64,000 bases of DNA from Streptomyces lavendofoliae (lineage in GTDB: Bacteria; Actinomycetota; Actinomycetes; Streptomycetales; Streptomycetaceae): NCBI RefSeq assembly GCF_014649735.1, contig NZ_BMTP01000005.1:124001-188000 (forward strand), written 5' to 3'. The notes beneath the pieces were generated by a model. That model saw only the letters and a list, made by a program, of their open reading frames with translations, did no database searches and had not been told where the DNA came from. This document shows positions 43,328 to 52,640 of the stretch, one piece after another. The number at the start of each line of letters is the position of its first letter. Position 1 is the first letter of the stretch. The translations under genes and the position numbers were made by a program.

Positions 43328-44251
43328 GTGACCGCAGCGACCGCCGCCGTGCCCATGACCGTCCCGCGCCTCGCGCGCGCGACGGTGGCGCGGCGCGCGC
43401 TGGCGGTCGTGCTGTTCCTCGGCGGCCTGCTGGCCCTGGGCCTCCTCCTCGGTGGTCCGGCACACGCGGCGGACCAGTCGCGCACCGCGCGCGTGGCCCC
43501 CGTCGACGACGTGGACCGCGCCGGGCCGGCGGCGACCGCCGAGCGGCTCGCCACCGCGCACGAGGCCGCCGCCGCGACGGGCGGACGGGTCACGGCCGCC
43601 GTCCAGGAGGCCGAGGAGGCCGCCGAACCGGCGATCGGCATCGCCGCCGCGCCCGTCACGAACGCCGTACCCGAGGTCACCGAGGGCCTGACGCGGGTCA
43701 CCGCGGCGCTCCCAGACGTCCCGTCGCCGCCCGGCCTGCCCGACCTCTCCGGCCTGCCGGGCTCGCCCGCGGTACCTCCGGCACCCCTGCCGCAGCCCGG
43801 CCCCGGCGCGCCGCTCGCACCGCCGGCCGGCACCCCCGGGACCCCGGGCGCGACCCAGGCCGACGCCACCGCCCGCGCCACGGCCGGCCCCGACACCGGC
43901 CGGCCGCACACCCACGCCCCGGCCCTCCGGCCCGCGGTCCCCGACGCCCCGAGCACCGGCACCGACGCGTCCCGCGACGTGTCCGCCGCGCAGCGCGCCA
44001 CGGCCGCGGTCCCGGTCACCGTCACGGCCCCGCACATCACCGTGCCGTCGCCGCCCTTGGCGCCCGGCCCGTGCGGGGGCACCGTCCGGCAGTCCACCGC
44101 GGCCGACGGGGGCACCCCGCGCCCGGGCGACCAGCACGCCATGGCGTCCCCTGCGGACGCATCCTCCGCACCCGCGCGGGGCACCGCGCGGCCGGCGACC
44201 GCCGCGCCCCTCCGCGACCGGCCCCACACCATCCTCGAATTCCCCGGCTAG
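43328..44251 (+). CDS. Secreted Ala/Pro-rich low-complexity protein
   Basis: A 307-residue protein. A hydrophobic helix (ALAVVLFLGGLLALGLLLGG, about 25-44) ends at a PAHAAD cleavage site. The mature part is Ala/Pro/Thr-rich, with a helical Glu/Ala segment (about 65-115), a Pro-rich middle (PGLPDLSGLPGSP) and a lone Cys near residue 258. GGAGGAAA precedes the GTG. I recognise no enzymatic family; a surface or matrix role is possible. It is followed by another repetitive secreted protein on the same strand. Confidence 0.75.
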   Translation: MTAATAAVPMTVPRLARATVARRALAVVLFLGGLLALGLLLGGPAHAADQSRTARVAPVDDVDRAGPAATAERLATAHEAAAATGGRVTAAVQEAEEAAEPAIGIAAAPVTNAVPEVTEGLTRVTAALPDVPSPPGLPDLSGLPGSPAVPPAPLPQPGPGAPLAPPAGTPGTPGATQADATARATAGPDTGRPHTHAPALRPAVPDAPSTGTDASRDVSAAQRATAAVPVTVTAPHITVPSPPLAPGPCGGTVRQSTAADGGTPRPGDQHAMASPADASSAPARGTARPATAAPLRDRPHTILEFPG

Positions 44252-44346
44252 GGCAGCCCTTCCCCGCTCAGGACCTGCCGCGCGGGGGCGGGACAGGTCT
44301 GCCCGTCATTCCCAGCCGAACCGAATGCGAAGGATCCGACGTACCC

Positions 44347-45249
44347 ATGCACCAGAACATCCGCCGTTCCATAGCCGTCGCCGCCACCGCCACCGGGATG
44401 TGGGCCATCGGCACCGCCGCGGCCGGCGCGGCCGAGGTGTCCCTGCCGGTGCCGGTCTCCACCCCGGACCGGGCGGTCGACGCCGCCGACACGGCGGCCG
44501 GCACGGCCACCGGCACCGCGTCCGAAGCCGTCACCGGCGCCACGACCGCCACCACCGCGGTCACCGCCGCCACCACCACCGACCGCGCCGAGGACGCCAC
44601 CCGGCAGACCGCCCAGGACGTCCGCACCGACGCGCGGTACGCGTCGGCGCCCGTCCAGGAGGCGGGCGCTGAGGCCCAGGACGAGATCGACTACCTGTTC
44701 GGCCCCCTCGCCGCCTTCGCCCACGAGGTGGCGAACGACCCCGCCGCCACGGCCACGCCCGTCGCGGACGCCGCCGCCCAGGACACCCTGCCGCCCGTCG
44801 CGTACCGCGCGGTCCACTCGGTCCTCCCGGTCGCCGGTCAGGCCGTCGGCGACGCGGGCGTCCTCGCCGAGGACGTCGTCTCCGACGCGTACCCCTTCGC
44901 CGAGGGCGTCGTCTCCGGCGTCCAGCCGCTGGCCGGCGGGGTGGCCGGCCAGGTCCACCCCTTCGCGGACGGCGTCACCGGCTCGGTGCGGCCACTCGTC
45001 CAGGCCGTCGCCGACCAGGTCCAGCCGGTCGTCCAGGGCGTGGGCGGCAGCACGACCGGCCTGGCCGGGGGCGTGACCGGCGAGGTGACGCCGTTCGCGT
45101 ACGACGTGACCGGCGAGGTCCGGCCGTTCGCGACCGGCCTGGCGGAGGGCGTGACCGGTGACGTCCGGCCGCTCGCCGGCAACGCCGTCACGGGCGCGCA
45201 CGGCACCATCGGGACGGTCACCCCGGACTACCTCCCCACCGGCGTGTGA
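44347..45249 (+). CDS. Secreted protein with 11-residue tandem repeats
   Basis: A 300-residue protein with a signal peptide (MHQNIRRSIAVAAT through GTAAAGAA), an Ala/Thr-rich stretch, and from residue 183 a run of 11-residue units P-F/L-A-x-G-V-x-G-x-V-x, some with insertions. The units are compatible with stacked short helices or an amphipathic rod. There are no Cys or catalytic motifs. AAGGAT lies upstream of the ATG. Function is unknown; a cell-surface structural protein is inferred. Confidence 0.78.
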   Translation: MHQNIRRSIAVAATATGMWAIGTAAAGAAEVSLPVPVSTPDRAVDAADTAAGTATGTASEAVTGATTATTAVTAATTTDRAEDATRQTAQDVRTDARYASAPVQEAGAEAQDEIDYLFGPLAAFAHEVANDPAATATPVADAAAQDTLPPVAYRAVHSVLPVAGQAVGDAGVLAEDVVSDAYPFAEGVVSGVQPLAGGVAGQVHPFADGVTGSVRPLVQAVADQVQPVVQGVGGSTTGLAGGVTGEVTPFAYDVTGEVRPFATGLAEGVTGDVRPLAGNAVTGAHGTIGTVTPDYLPTGV

Positions 45250-45280
45250 CCGGAGTCTGATCCGGTACGAAATCCGCGGC

Positions 45281-45315
45281 AACGGGCGGCCTCACAGCCA
45301 GGGGGGCCGCCCGTT
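45281..45315 (+). terminator. Terminator after the repeat protein gene
   Basis: Perfect 11-bp stem AACGGGCGGCC with a 13-nt loop, 32 bp after the stop. It separates the secreted-protein genes from sucC. Confidence 0.75.
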
Positions 45316-45328
45316 GGAGGTCCGTGCT

Positions 45329-45456
45329 TGTGACAGGTATCACCGCTCCGGTGTGATCTGTGATTTAGGACCCTCGGTCTCCCGGGGATAACCTGCGAGA
45401 CGGACATGCCGCGTCCACGGACACCGTGTACGCCTCCCTTGTGACAGCGCAGTCAC
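45329..45456 (+). promoter_or_regulatory. sucC upstream region with two dyad operators
   Basis: Site 1 (45329-45344) is TGTGA-N6-TCACC, the form of a Crp/Fnr-family site. Site 2 (45441-45456) is the perfect inverted repeat GTGAC-AGCGCA-GTCAC. A TAACCT (45389-45394) 18 nt after TTAGGA may be the -10/-35 pair and lies between the two sites. Crp control of central metabolism is known in Streptomyces; here it is inferred. Confidence 0.5.
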
Positions 45457-45522
45457 GTTGCCCTCCGCGGCACGCCCACGCAGACAACGGAACCGCGATC
45501 ACCAGAAAAGGGACGGACGCGC

Positions 45523-46701
45523 GTGGACCTGTTCGAGTACCAGGCGAGGGACCTCTTCGCCAAGCACGGTGTACCGGTGCTGGCCGGTGAAGTCATCGAC
45601 ACGCCTGAGGCGGCGCGCGAGGCGACCGAGCGACTGGGCGGCCGTTCGGTCGTCAAGGCGCAGGTGAAGGTCGGCGGCCGCGGCAAGGCCGGCGGCGTCA
45701 AGCTGGCCGCCACGCCGGACGAGGCCGTCGCCCGCGCGACGGACATCCTCGGTATGGACATCAAGGGCCACACGGTCCACAAGGTGATGATCGCCGAGAC
45801 GGCGCCCGAGATCGCCGAGGAGTACTACGTCTCGTACCTCCTCGACCGCACCAACCGCACCTTCCTCGCCATGGCCTCCGTCGAGGGCGGCATGGACATC
45901 GAGGAGGTCGCGGCCACCAAGCCCGAGGCCCTGGCGAAGATCCCGGTCGACGCCAACGAGGGTGTCACCGAGGCCAAGGCCCGCGAGATCGTCGAGGCCG
46001 CCAAGTTCCCGGCCGAGGTCAAGGACCAGGTCGCCGAGATCCTGGTGACCCTGTGGAAGACCTTCGTCGCCGAGGACGCGCTCCTCGTCGAGGTCAACCC
46101 GCTGGCCAAGGTCGCCGACGGCCGCGTGATCGCGCTCGACGGCAAGGTGTCGCTGGACGCCAACGCGGACTTCCGCCAGCCGGAGCACGAGGCCCTCGAG
46201 GACAAGGCCGCAGCCAACCCGCTCGAGGCTGCCGCCAAGGCCAAGAACCTCAACTACGTCAAGCTCGACGGCGAGGTCGGCATCATCGGCAACGGCGCGG
46301 GTCTGGTCATGTCGACCCTCGACGTCGTCGCGTACGCCGGTGAGGCGCACGGCGGCGTGAAGCCGGCCAACTTCCTCGACATCGGCGGCGGCGCGTCCGC
46401 GCAGGTGATGGCGAACGGCCTGGAGATCATCCTCGGCGACCCGGACGTCAAGTCCGTCTTCGTCAACGTCTTCGGTGGCATCACCGCCTGTGACGAGGTC
46501 GCCAACGGCATCGTCCAGGCGCTGCAGCTGCTCGCCGACAAGGGCGAGGATGTCACCAAGCCGCTGGTCGTGCGCCTCGACGGCAACAACGCGGAGCTGG
46601 GTCGCAAGATCCTGTCGGACGCCAACCACCCGCTGGTGCAGCGTGTGGACACCATGGACGGCGCGGCCGACAAGGCCGCCGAGCTCGCGGCTGCGAAGTA
46701 A
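45523..46701 (+). CDS. sucC: Succinate-CoA ligase (ADP-forming) beta subunit
   Basis: TCA-cycle enzyme forming succinate and ATP from succinyl-CoA with SucD. The protein has 392 residues. The N-terminal ATP-grasp domain starts [18 protein letters not shown] and contains the [17 protein letters not shown] nucleotide lid; the metal-site VEVNPLA follows. The C-terminal CoA-ligase domain has the IGNGAGL and GGGAS loops and [13 protein letters not shown]. The start is GTG with an AGGGA-type site. The sucD gene follows after 20 bp. Confidence 0.98.
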   Translation: MDLFEYQARDLFAKHGVPVLAGEVIDTPEAAREATERLGGRSVVKAQVKVGGRGKAGGVKLAATPDEAVARATDILGMDIKGHTVHKVMIAETAPEIAEEYYVSYLLDRTNRTFLAMASVEGGMDIEEVAATKPEALAKIPVDANEGVTEAKAREIVEAAKFPAEVKDQVAEILVTLWKTFVAEDALLVEVNPLAKVADGRVIALDGKVSLDANADFRQPEHEALEDKAAANPLEAAAKAKNLNYVKLDGEVGIIGNGAGLVMSTLDVVAYAGEAHGGVKPANFLDIGGGASAQVMANGLEIILGDPDVKSVFVNVFGGITACDEVANGIVQALQLLADKGEDVTKPLVVRLDGNNAELGRKILSDANHPLVQRVDTMDGAADKAAELAAAK

Positions 46702-46721
46702 GGGACGAGGTCGGAAACACC

Positions 46722-47606
46722 ATGGCTATCTTCCTGACCAAGGAAAGCAAGGTCATCGTCCAGGGCATGACCGGTGCCACGGGCATGAAGCACACCAAGC
46801 TCATGCTGGGTGACGGCACCAACATCGTCGGTGGCGTCAACCCCCGCAAGGCGGGCACGACCGTCGACTTCGACGGCACGTCCGTCCCCGTCTTCGGCTC
46901 GGTCGCCGAGGCGATGAAGGAGACCGGCGCCGACGTCTCCGTCCTCTTCGTGCCGCCGGCCTTCGCCAAGGCCGCCGTCGTCGAGGCCATCGACGCCGAG
47001 ATCCCGCTGGCCGTCGTCATCACCGAGGGCATCGCGGTGCACGACTCCGCCGCGTTCTACGCGTACGCGGTGGAGAAGGGCGGCAAGACCCGGATCATCG
47101 GCCCGAACTGCCCCGGCCTGATCACGCCGGGCCAGTCCAACGCCGGCATCATCCCGGGCGACATCACCAAGCCCGGCAAGATCGGTCTGGTGTCGAAGTC
47201 CGGCACGCTGACCTACCAGATGATGTACGAGCTGCGTGACATCGGCTTCTCGTCGGCCGTCGGCATCGGTGGCGACCCGGTCATCGGCACCACCCACATC
47301 GACTGCCTCAAGGCTTTCGAGGCCGACCCCGAGACCGAGCTGATCGTGATGATCGGTGAGATCGGTGGCGACGCGGAGGAGCGGGCGGCCGACTTCATCA
47401 AGGCCAACGTCACCAAGCCGGTCGTCGGCTACGTCGCGGGCTTCACCGCCCCCGAGGGCAAGACGATGGGCCACGCCGGTGCGATCGTGTCCGGTTCGTC
47501 CGGCACCGCGCAGGCGAAGAAGGAGGCCCTGGAGGCCGCGGGCGTCCAGGTCGGCAAGACGCCGACCGAGACGGCCAAGCTGGCGCGCGCCATCCTGGCG
47601 GGCTGA
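46722..47606 (+). CDS. sucD: Succinate-CoA ligase (ADP-forming) alpha subunit
   Basis: A 294-residue CoA-binding and catalytic subunit. The Rossmann CoA site is [11 protein letters not shown] near residue 14, followed by GGVNPRKAG. The phosphohistidine is the conserved His of MGHAGAI near residue 249. The lobe [10 protein letters not shown] is intact. It is co-transcribed with sucC, with GAGG upstream, and a strong terminator follows. Confidence 0.98.
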   Translation: MAIFLTKESKVIVQGMTGATGMKHTKLMLGDGTNIVGGVNPRKAGTTVDFDGTSVPVFGSVAEAMKETGADVSVLFVPPAFAKAAVVEAIDAEIPLAVVITEGIAVHDSAAFYAYAVEKGGKTRIIGPNCPGLITPGQSNAGIIPGDITKPGKIGLVSKSGTLTYQMMYELRDIGFSSAVGIGGDPVIGTTHIDCLKAFEADPETELIVMIGEIGGDAEERAADFIKANVTKPVVGYVAGFTAPEGKTMGHAGAIVSGSSGTAQAKKEALEAAGVQVGKTPTETAKLARAILAG

Positions 47607-47643
47607 GCACCGGCTTCCGCCGCCCGAGCACGTCCGCACGGCC

Positions 47644-47684
47644 GATGGGCCCGCCCCCGGAGCACTTCCGGGGGCGGGCCCATC
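47644..47684 (+). terminator. Strong sucCD terminator
   Basis: Perfect 18-bp stem (arm GATGGGCCCGCCCCCGGA), 5-nt loop, then CCCTTT. Confidence 0.92.
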
Positions 47685-47738
47685 CCCTTTCGCGGGGCGC
47701 CCGGCGGGGCGTCCGGCGAGGCGCCCGGCGGGGCGCGG

Positions 47739-48935
47739 TCAGTACGGGTCGGGCACCAGGCGGGCCGGCCCGGTGGCCGGCCCGGTCCGGAGCCGGTCGC
47801 GCAGCGCCTCGTCCTGCGGGGTGAGCCGCTGCGGGCCGCTGAGGACCGGGACGCCCTCGACCTGCTCGCCCGGCGCCAGGGGCGGGTGGTACGCGGTCGG
47901 GGCGGTCGCCAGCGTGAACGTGGTCGCGCCGATGATGAGCGCCGTCAGAGCGACGGCCGCCCGGGTCCAGTACCGGGCGCGGCGCTCGCTGCCGCGGCGC
48001 ACGGTCCGGGGCGGGGCCGGCACCACGGCGGGGCCCTTGTCCAGGAGCGACACCAGCCGGTCGTGCAGCACCTTCGGGTCGGCGAGCTCCGGCATCCGCT
48101 CGGCCAGCAGCTCGCGGGCGTGCAGGACGCGGTTCCCGGTGGCGGGGGTGCTCGCCTCCGTCTCGGCGGCGGTCTCGGGCAGGTCCAGGCCGAGCCCGTC
48201 GTACAGCAGCAGCGCGCGGCGGTACGAGGGCGGCAGCTCCAGCAGCGCCGTGCGCAGCGCCCGCGCCGCCCGGTCGGTGGCGGGGTCGGGGTGCCGGTGC
48301 GAGCGGCGCAGCCGGTGCCAGGGCGACAGGGCGTACTCGTGGGTCGCCGCCCGCACCCACCCGGCCGGGTCGCGGTCGACCGCGACCTCGGGCCAGCGCT
48401 CCCAGGCCAGGTGGAAGGCGTACTCGACCGCTTCCCGCGCCAGCCGCCGGCGCCCGGTGAGCACGTACGCCTGCTGGACGAGGGCGGGCGCGGCGTAGGC
48501 GTACAGGGCGTCGAACGCGTCGGCCGGCGCGGCGGGCACGGCCCCGGTCGCGGTGCCGGACCCGGCGTCGCTCCGCCCGGTGCCCCGCGCGGCCCCGGAC
48601 GCCTGCTCGGTCCGCGCCCCGGCCCCGGATCCGGCCCCGCCCCCGGTCTGGCTCTCCGGCGCGGGGCGCGGCGCGGGCTCCGGCGGGCCGTCCCGGTCGT
48701 CCCGGTCGTCCCGGTCCTCCTGGCCGACGCCCAGGACGCGCAGGTACGTGTCCCGTTTGCGCCCGCGCGGGCTGGTGCGTCCCGTCTCCCAGGAACGCAC
48801 CGTCGCACGCGTCACCCCGACCAGCTGGGCGAGCTGTTCCTCGGTCATGGACATCGCCTCGCGCAGCCGGCGCCGCTCCTTGGGGGAGGGCAGCGGAGGC
48901 GCGGCGGGAATGGGATCGGTCGTGGTCCGGGTCAT
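47739..48935 (-). CDS. XRE helix-turn-helix/sigma-70-like/membrane fusion protein
   Basis: A 398-residue protein with an unusual order of parts. An N-terminal XRE-type HTH (about 15-68, [20 protein letters not shown]) is followed by a Gly/Ala/Pro linker, a region resembling ECF sigma region 2 (about 152-225: [19 protein letters not shown], then [17 protein letters not shown]), and a region-4-like segment ([30 protein letters not shown]). A membrane helix near 325-348 and a short outer tail come last. It may be a membrane-tethered transcription factor. The upstream region is unusually AT-rich. The ATG at 48935 starts the conserved part; the longer frame adds an unlikely leader. Confidence 0.8.
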   Translation of the reverse strand: MTRTTTDPIPAAPPLPSPKERRRLREAMSMTEEQLAQLVGVTRATVRSWETGRTSPRGRKRDTYLRVLGVGQEDRDDRDDRDGPPEPAPRPAPESQTGGGAGSGAGARTEQASGAARGTGRSDAGSGTATGAVPAAPADAFDALYAYAAPALVQQAYVLTGRRRLAREAVEYAFHLAWERWPEVAVDRDPAGWVRAATHEYALSPWHRLRRSHRHPDPATDRAARALRTALLELPPSYRRALLLYDGLGLDLPETAAETEASTPATGNRVLHARELLAERMPELADPKVLHDRLVSLLDKGPAVVPAPPRTVRRGSERRARYWTRAAVALTALIIGATTFTLATAPTAYHPPLAPGEQVEGVPVLSGPQRLTPQDEALRDRLRTGPATGPARLVPDPY

Positions 48936-49051
48936 GGCGGGCCCCCGGCAGGGCTGCACTCGGCGGAAAAGTACATAAACGTATATTGCGCGCCACACCG
49001 GTCATTCTGCCGTTACGCGGATCAAGCGCGTGTCGTTGGCAGCATGGCGCC

Positions 49052-50968
49052 GTGACCGAAGCGACCGATCACCCGCCGGCCCTCGTCCAGGGCGGCCGGG
49101 CCGCCGCGCTGGCCGGGGCCTGTGTACGCGGCGCGCTCGCCGCCGGGCTCGGGCTCGGATCCGTCACCGTCCTGGTGATGGTGGTGTGGATCAGCTCCCC
49201 GTACCCCGACAGCGGACCGGGCGGCGCCCTGCACGTCGCCGCGGCCCTCTGGCTCCTCGTCCACGGCGCCGAACTGGTGCGTCCCGCCACCCTCACCGGG
49301 GCGCCCGCGCCCGTGGGTGTCGTCCCGCTGCTGCTCGTGGCGCTCCCGGTGTGGCTGGTGTACCGGACGGCGCGGGACGCCGCGGAGCCCGGACAGGACC
49401 GGCCGAGGCCGGCGGCCGGCGGCGCGGTGTGCGCCGTCACGGGCGGCTACCTCCTCGTCGCCGCGGCGGCCCTGGCGTACGGGACGGGCGGGCCGCTGCC
49501 CTCCCGTCCCCTCGCCGCGGCGCTCCACCTGCCGCCGCTCGTCGCGCTGGCCGCGGCCGCCGGCGTCTGGACGGCGCACGGACGGCCGACGGGGCCGCTG
49601 CCGGCCTGGGTGCCGGGGCGGATCCGGGTCGGTCTCGCCCGTTCCCGGACGGCCGTCGCGGTGCGCGCCGCCGGCGCGGGGCTCGCCGTGCTGCTGGGCG
49701 GCGGGGTGCTCCTGGTCGCCGTCTCGCTGGTGTGGCACGCGGGCGCGGCGCGGGAGTCGCTGCTGAGCCTGTCCGGTGTGTGGTCGGGCCGGACGGCGCT
49801 CCTGCTGCTGGCCGCCGCGCTGGTGCCGAACGCGGCGGTGTGGGGCGCGGTGTACGGGCTCGGGCCGGGTTTCCTGCTGGGTACGGGCGCCGCGGTGACC
49901 CCGCTGGGGGCGGCGTCGCTCGGGGTCACCGGCCCGCCGCCCTTCCCGCTGCTGGCGGCGGTCCCGGCGGCCGGTCCCGGGACCTGGGCGCACTGGACGG
50001 TCGCGGTGGTGCCGGTGGCGGCGGGCGCCGCGGTCGGGTGGACCTGCGGCGGGCGGAGGCGAGTCAGCGGCGTGCCGGACCCGGGCCTGCGGGACGCCGC
50101 GGCGGCGGCACTGGCGGCGGCCCTCCTGGTCGGGGCGGCCGTCGCGGTGCTGGCGGCGGCCTCGGGCGGGCCGCTGGGGACGGGGCGCCTGGCGGCGTTC
50201 GGTCCCGTGTGGTGGCGTGCGGGCGGGGCGGCGGTGGCGTGGACCGCGGGGCTCGGTGTGCCGGTGGCGCTGGCGCTGCGGGCGTGGCGGCGGCGGGGCG
50301 AGGACGAGGCGCCGGGAGTGCCGGCGCCCCCGGGGCCCGTGGCGCCGGCCGCGCCGGACCCGGTCGCCGTGCCCGGGCCCGTGCCGCCGCCGGACCCCGC
50401 CGGCCCGCCCGAGGCGCTCGGTCCGCACCGGCCGGCCCCCGAGGACGACCCCGGCGACCCGGCCTTCGAGCCGTACGACTTCCTCCCCGCCGCCTGGGAG
50501 GACCCGGTGGCCCGCGAGGCCCGCTGGAGTGCCCTCAGGGAGGCGTCGGGCGGGCTCATGACCGCGTTCCCGCCCGTCCCCGTCGCCGGACCGGCCACGC
50601 CCGAGGGCGGCGTACGGGACGAGGGTGGCGTACGGGACGAGGGCGCGCGGGACCGAAACGGTGCGCGGGAGCAGGGCGCGCGGGACGACGGCACCCGGCG
50701 GTACGGCCCGTCCACGCCCGGCCCCTCCGGGAACGCGTCCACGGACGGCGCCTCGGGGGGCCGGGCGCCCGGCCCCGACGTCCCCGGCCCCGACGTTCCC
50801 GGCCCCGACGTTCCCGGCCCCGACGTCCCGGGCGCCGAAGCCTCGCGGGCCGGCGTCCCCGACCCGGAAGCGCCCGGGGACAGCGAGGCGCCCGGGGACC
50901 GCGCGGCGCGGAGCGATGTGCCGAAGGCCCCGGACGCGGACGACCCGGGACCTCCTCGGCGGCCGTGA
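49052..50968 (+). CDS. PerM-like polytopic membrane protein (DUF6350)
   Basis: A 638-residue protein with about ten membrane helices (residues 25-430) and a long Pro/Gly/Asp-rich cytoplasmic tail. The tail carries four GPDVP units, encoded by a 15-bp tandem repeat. Position just upstream of purN and downstream of sucCD, with a small membrane gene alongside, matches mycobacterial Rv0955 (PerM), which supports divisome stability through FtsB. I chose the GTG at 49052 because the hydrophobic part begins soon after; upstream in-frame starts add a Cys/Arg-containing leader. Confidence 0.82.
   Translation: MTEATDHPPALVQGGRAAALAGACVRGALAAGLGLGSVTVLVMVVWISSPYPDSGPGGALHVAAALWLLVHGAELVRPATLTGAPAPVGVVPLLLVALPVWLVYRTARDAAEPGQDRPRPAAGGAVCAVTGGYLLVAAAALAYGTGGPLPSRPLAAALHLPPLVALAAAAGVWTAHGRPTGPLPAWVPGRIRVGLARSRTAVAVRAAGAGLAVLLGGGVLLVAVSLVWHAGAARESLLSLSGVWSGRTALLLLAAALVPNAAVWGAVYGLGPGFLLGTGAAVTPLGAASLGVTGPPPFPLLAAVPAAGPGTWAHWTVAVVPVAAGAAVGWTCGGRRRVSGVPDPGLRDAAAAALAAALLVGAAVAVLAAASGGPLGTGRLAAFGPVWWRAGGAAVAWTAGLGVPVALALRAWRRRGEDEAPGVPAPPGPVAPAAPDPVAVPGPVPPPDPAGPPEALGPHRPAPEDDPGDPAFEPYDFLPAAWEDPVAREARWSALREASGGLMTAFPPVPVAGPATPEGGVRDEGGVRDEGARDRNGAREQGARDDGTRRYGPSTPGPSGNASTDGASGGRAPGPDVPGPDVPGPDVPGPDVPGAEASRAGVPDPEAPGDSEAPGDRAARSDVPKAPDADDPGPPRRP
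50771..50830 (+). repeat. Four 15-bp tandem repeats in the perM-like gene
   Basis: Four copies of GGCCCCGACGTTCCC, with C/T and final-base variation, encode GPDVP units in the cytoplasmic tail. Confidence 0.93.
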
Positions 50969-51010
50969 ACCGCCGGTGCCGCCCCTGCCCGCGTCACCCG
51001 GGCGTTGGCG

Positions 51011-51772
51011 TCACTCCTGGACGCCGAAGACGTCCCGCAGCGGGCCCGGGAGCAGTTCGTTGCAGGACAGCTGGCCCGTCTTGGTCAGGGCGTCGTCCAC
51101 GCACGTGTAGTAGTCGCGGTAGACGAGCTGGATCGTGAAGGTCGCCGCCACGATCATCAGCGCCAGCACCGCGGTGACCAGGCCGCTCACCGCGGCCGTG
51201 GTCTGCGGACGGCCCGAACCGGGCGGCGGGCCCGCGGGGGCCGCGCCGCCGCCGGGAACCCCGGCGGCTCCGGTGGCGCCCGGAACGCCGGCCGTGGCGG
51301 ACCGGGGCTTGGCGCGCAGCGCGCTGATGCCCCAGTACAGCGCCAGGGCGCCCAGCAGCAGGCCGATCTCCGGGAAGTCGAAGATCGCGAAGAAGAAGGC
51401 CCACATGCCCGACAGCAGCGCGTACCGGGCGCGGCGCTGCGCCGGGTCGGTCGGGTCCCAGCGCGGGGCCGGTGTCTCCGGACCGCCCCCGCCCTGCTGG
51501 CCGCCGCTCGGGCGGTTGCCGAAGCTCCCGGAGGAGCGCCCGGGCTGCCGGGGGCTCCACTGGCGGCCCCAGGCCGGGCGGTCCCGCTCCGGTTCCCCGG
51601 AGGAGCCCTCCGGGGCGCCGTCGCCGCCGCCCTCCGGCCGGCGCGGCTGCCAGGGCTGGTCCGGCCTGCCCTCGGGCGGCGGCGCGAACGGGTTGTCCTC
51701 GTCCCCGGGCTGCGTGGACTGGCGTTCCCGCGGCAGGAGGTGGATGGCCGTGCGGCGGTGTCGGACCGGCAT
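51011..51772 (-). CDS. Tail-rich membrane protein, Rv0954-like
   Basis: A 253-residue protein with about 120 residues of Pro/Gly/Arg/Gln-rich cytoplasmic N terminus (PPEGRPDQPWQPRRP and similar), a hydrophobic pair near 125-150 (WAFFFAIFDFPEIGLLLGALALYWGI), and another helix near 200-220. A short outer domain with two Cys follows, ending LPGPLRDVFGVQE. Similar proteins sit beside perM and purN in actinobacteria (mycobacterial Rv0954), so a role in septation or envelope is suspected. It is convergent with the PerM gene. Confidence 0.8.
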   Translation of the reverse strand: MPVRHRRTAIHLLPRERQSTQPGDEDNPFAPPPEGRPDQPWQPRRPEGGGDGAPEGSSGEPERDRPAWGRQWSPRQPGRSSGSFGNRPSGGQQGGGGPETPAPRWDPTDPAQRRARYALLSGMWAFFFAIFDFPEIGLLLGALALYWGISALRAKPRSATAGVPGATGAAGVPGGGAAPAGPPPGSGRPQTTAAVSGLVTAVLALMIVAATFTIQLVYRDYYTCVDDALTKTGQLSCNELLPGPLRDVFGVQE

Positions 51773-51928
51773 GTGGTGAACGTCTTCCCCTCAGACCCCG
51801 GGCCGGCGCGACAGCGCGGGCGGGGGTCTCGTGTCGTCGTGTCCGTCCGTTCGGGGACGGCCCTGCGTCAGACGCTACCCCCCGGCCCCGCCCCCGTCCC
51901 GTGGGGGCGGCTCGGTGTGCCGGTATCG

Positions 51929-51956
51929 TTGCTGACGGTCGGCTCTCTCGTAGAGT
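51929..51956 (+). promoter_or_regulatory. Likely purNH promoter
   Basis: TTGCTG (-35), 16-nt spacer, TAGAGT (-10), giving a leader of about 60 nt before the purN GTG. No riboswitch is evident in it. Confidence 0.5.
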
Positions 51957-52022
51957 TCCCCGTATCGAGGGGCCCGATTCATTCGTACGACCACACAAAG
52001 CCAACGCGAAGAGGGTTACCCC

Positions 52023-52640
52023 GTGGCTCCCGCCCGCCTCGTCGTCCTGGTCTCCGGATCCGGCACGAACCTGCAAGCTCTGCTCGACGCCATCGGTGAC
52101 GACCCCCGAGGCTTCGGGGCCGAGATCGTCGCCGTCGGGGCCGACCGCGACGGCATCGCCGGTCTGGAGCGGGCCGAGCGGGCCGGGCTGCCCACCTTCG
52201 TCTGCCGGGTCAGGGACCACGCCACCCGCGACGAGTGGGACCACGCGCTGGCGGAGGCGACCGCCGCGTACGAGCCGGACCTCGTGGTGTCGGCCGGGTT
52301 CATGAAGATCCTCGGCCGCGGGTTCCTGGCCCGCTTCGGCGGCCGGATCGTCAACACGCACCCGGCCCTGCTGCCCAGTTTTCCCGGTGCCCACGGAGTG
52401 CGGGACGCGCTCGCGCACGGCGTGAAGGTCACCGGGTGCACCGTCCACTTCGTCGACGACGGCGTCGACACCGGCCCGATCATCGCCCAGGGCGTGGTGG
52501 AGGTCCGGGACGAGGACGACGAAGGCGCTCTCCATGAGCGCATCAAGGAAGTCGAGCGCTCGCTGCTCGTCGAGGTCGTGGGGCGTCTGGCCCGGCACGG
52601 CTACCGCATTGAGGGACGAAAGGTTCATGTCGGTGAATAA
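52023..52640 (+). CDS. purN: Phosphoribosylglycinamide formyltransferase
   Basis: Transfers formyl from 10-formyl-THF to GAR in purine synthesis. It has 205 residues, normal for PurN. The glycine-rich GSGTNL phosphate site is near residue 12, and folate/catalytic residues lie in [21 protein letters not shown] (Asn/His) and [13 protein letters not shown] (Asp). The GTG start has GAAGAGGG about 8 nt upstream. It overlaps purH by 14 bp. Confidence 0.97.
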   Translation: MAPARLVVLVSGSGTNLQALLDAIGDDPRGFGAEIVAVGADRDGIAGLERAERAGLPTFVCRVRDHATRDEWDHALAEATAAYEPDLVVSAGFMKILGRGFLARFGGRIVNTHPALLPSFPGAHGVRDALAHGVKVTGCTVHFVDDGVDTGPIIAQGVVEVRDEDDEGALHERIKEVERSLLVEVVGRLARHGYRIEGRKVHVGE

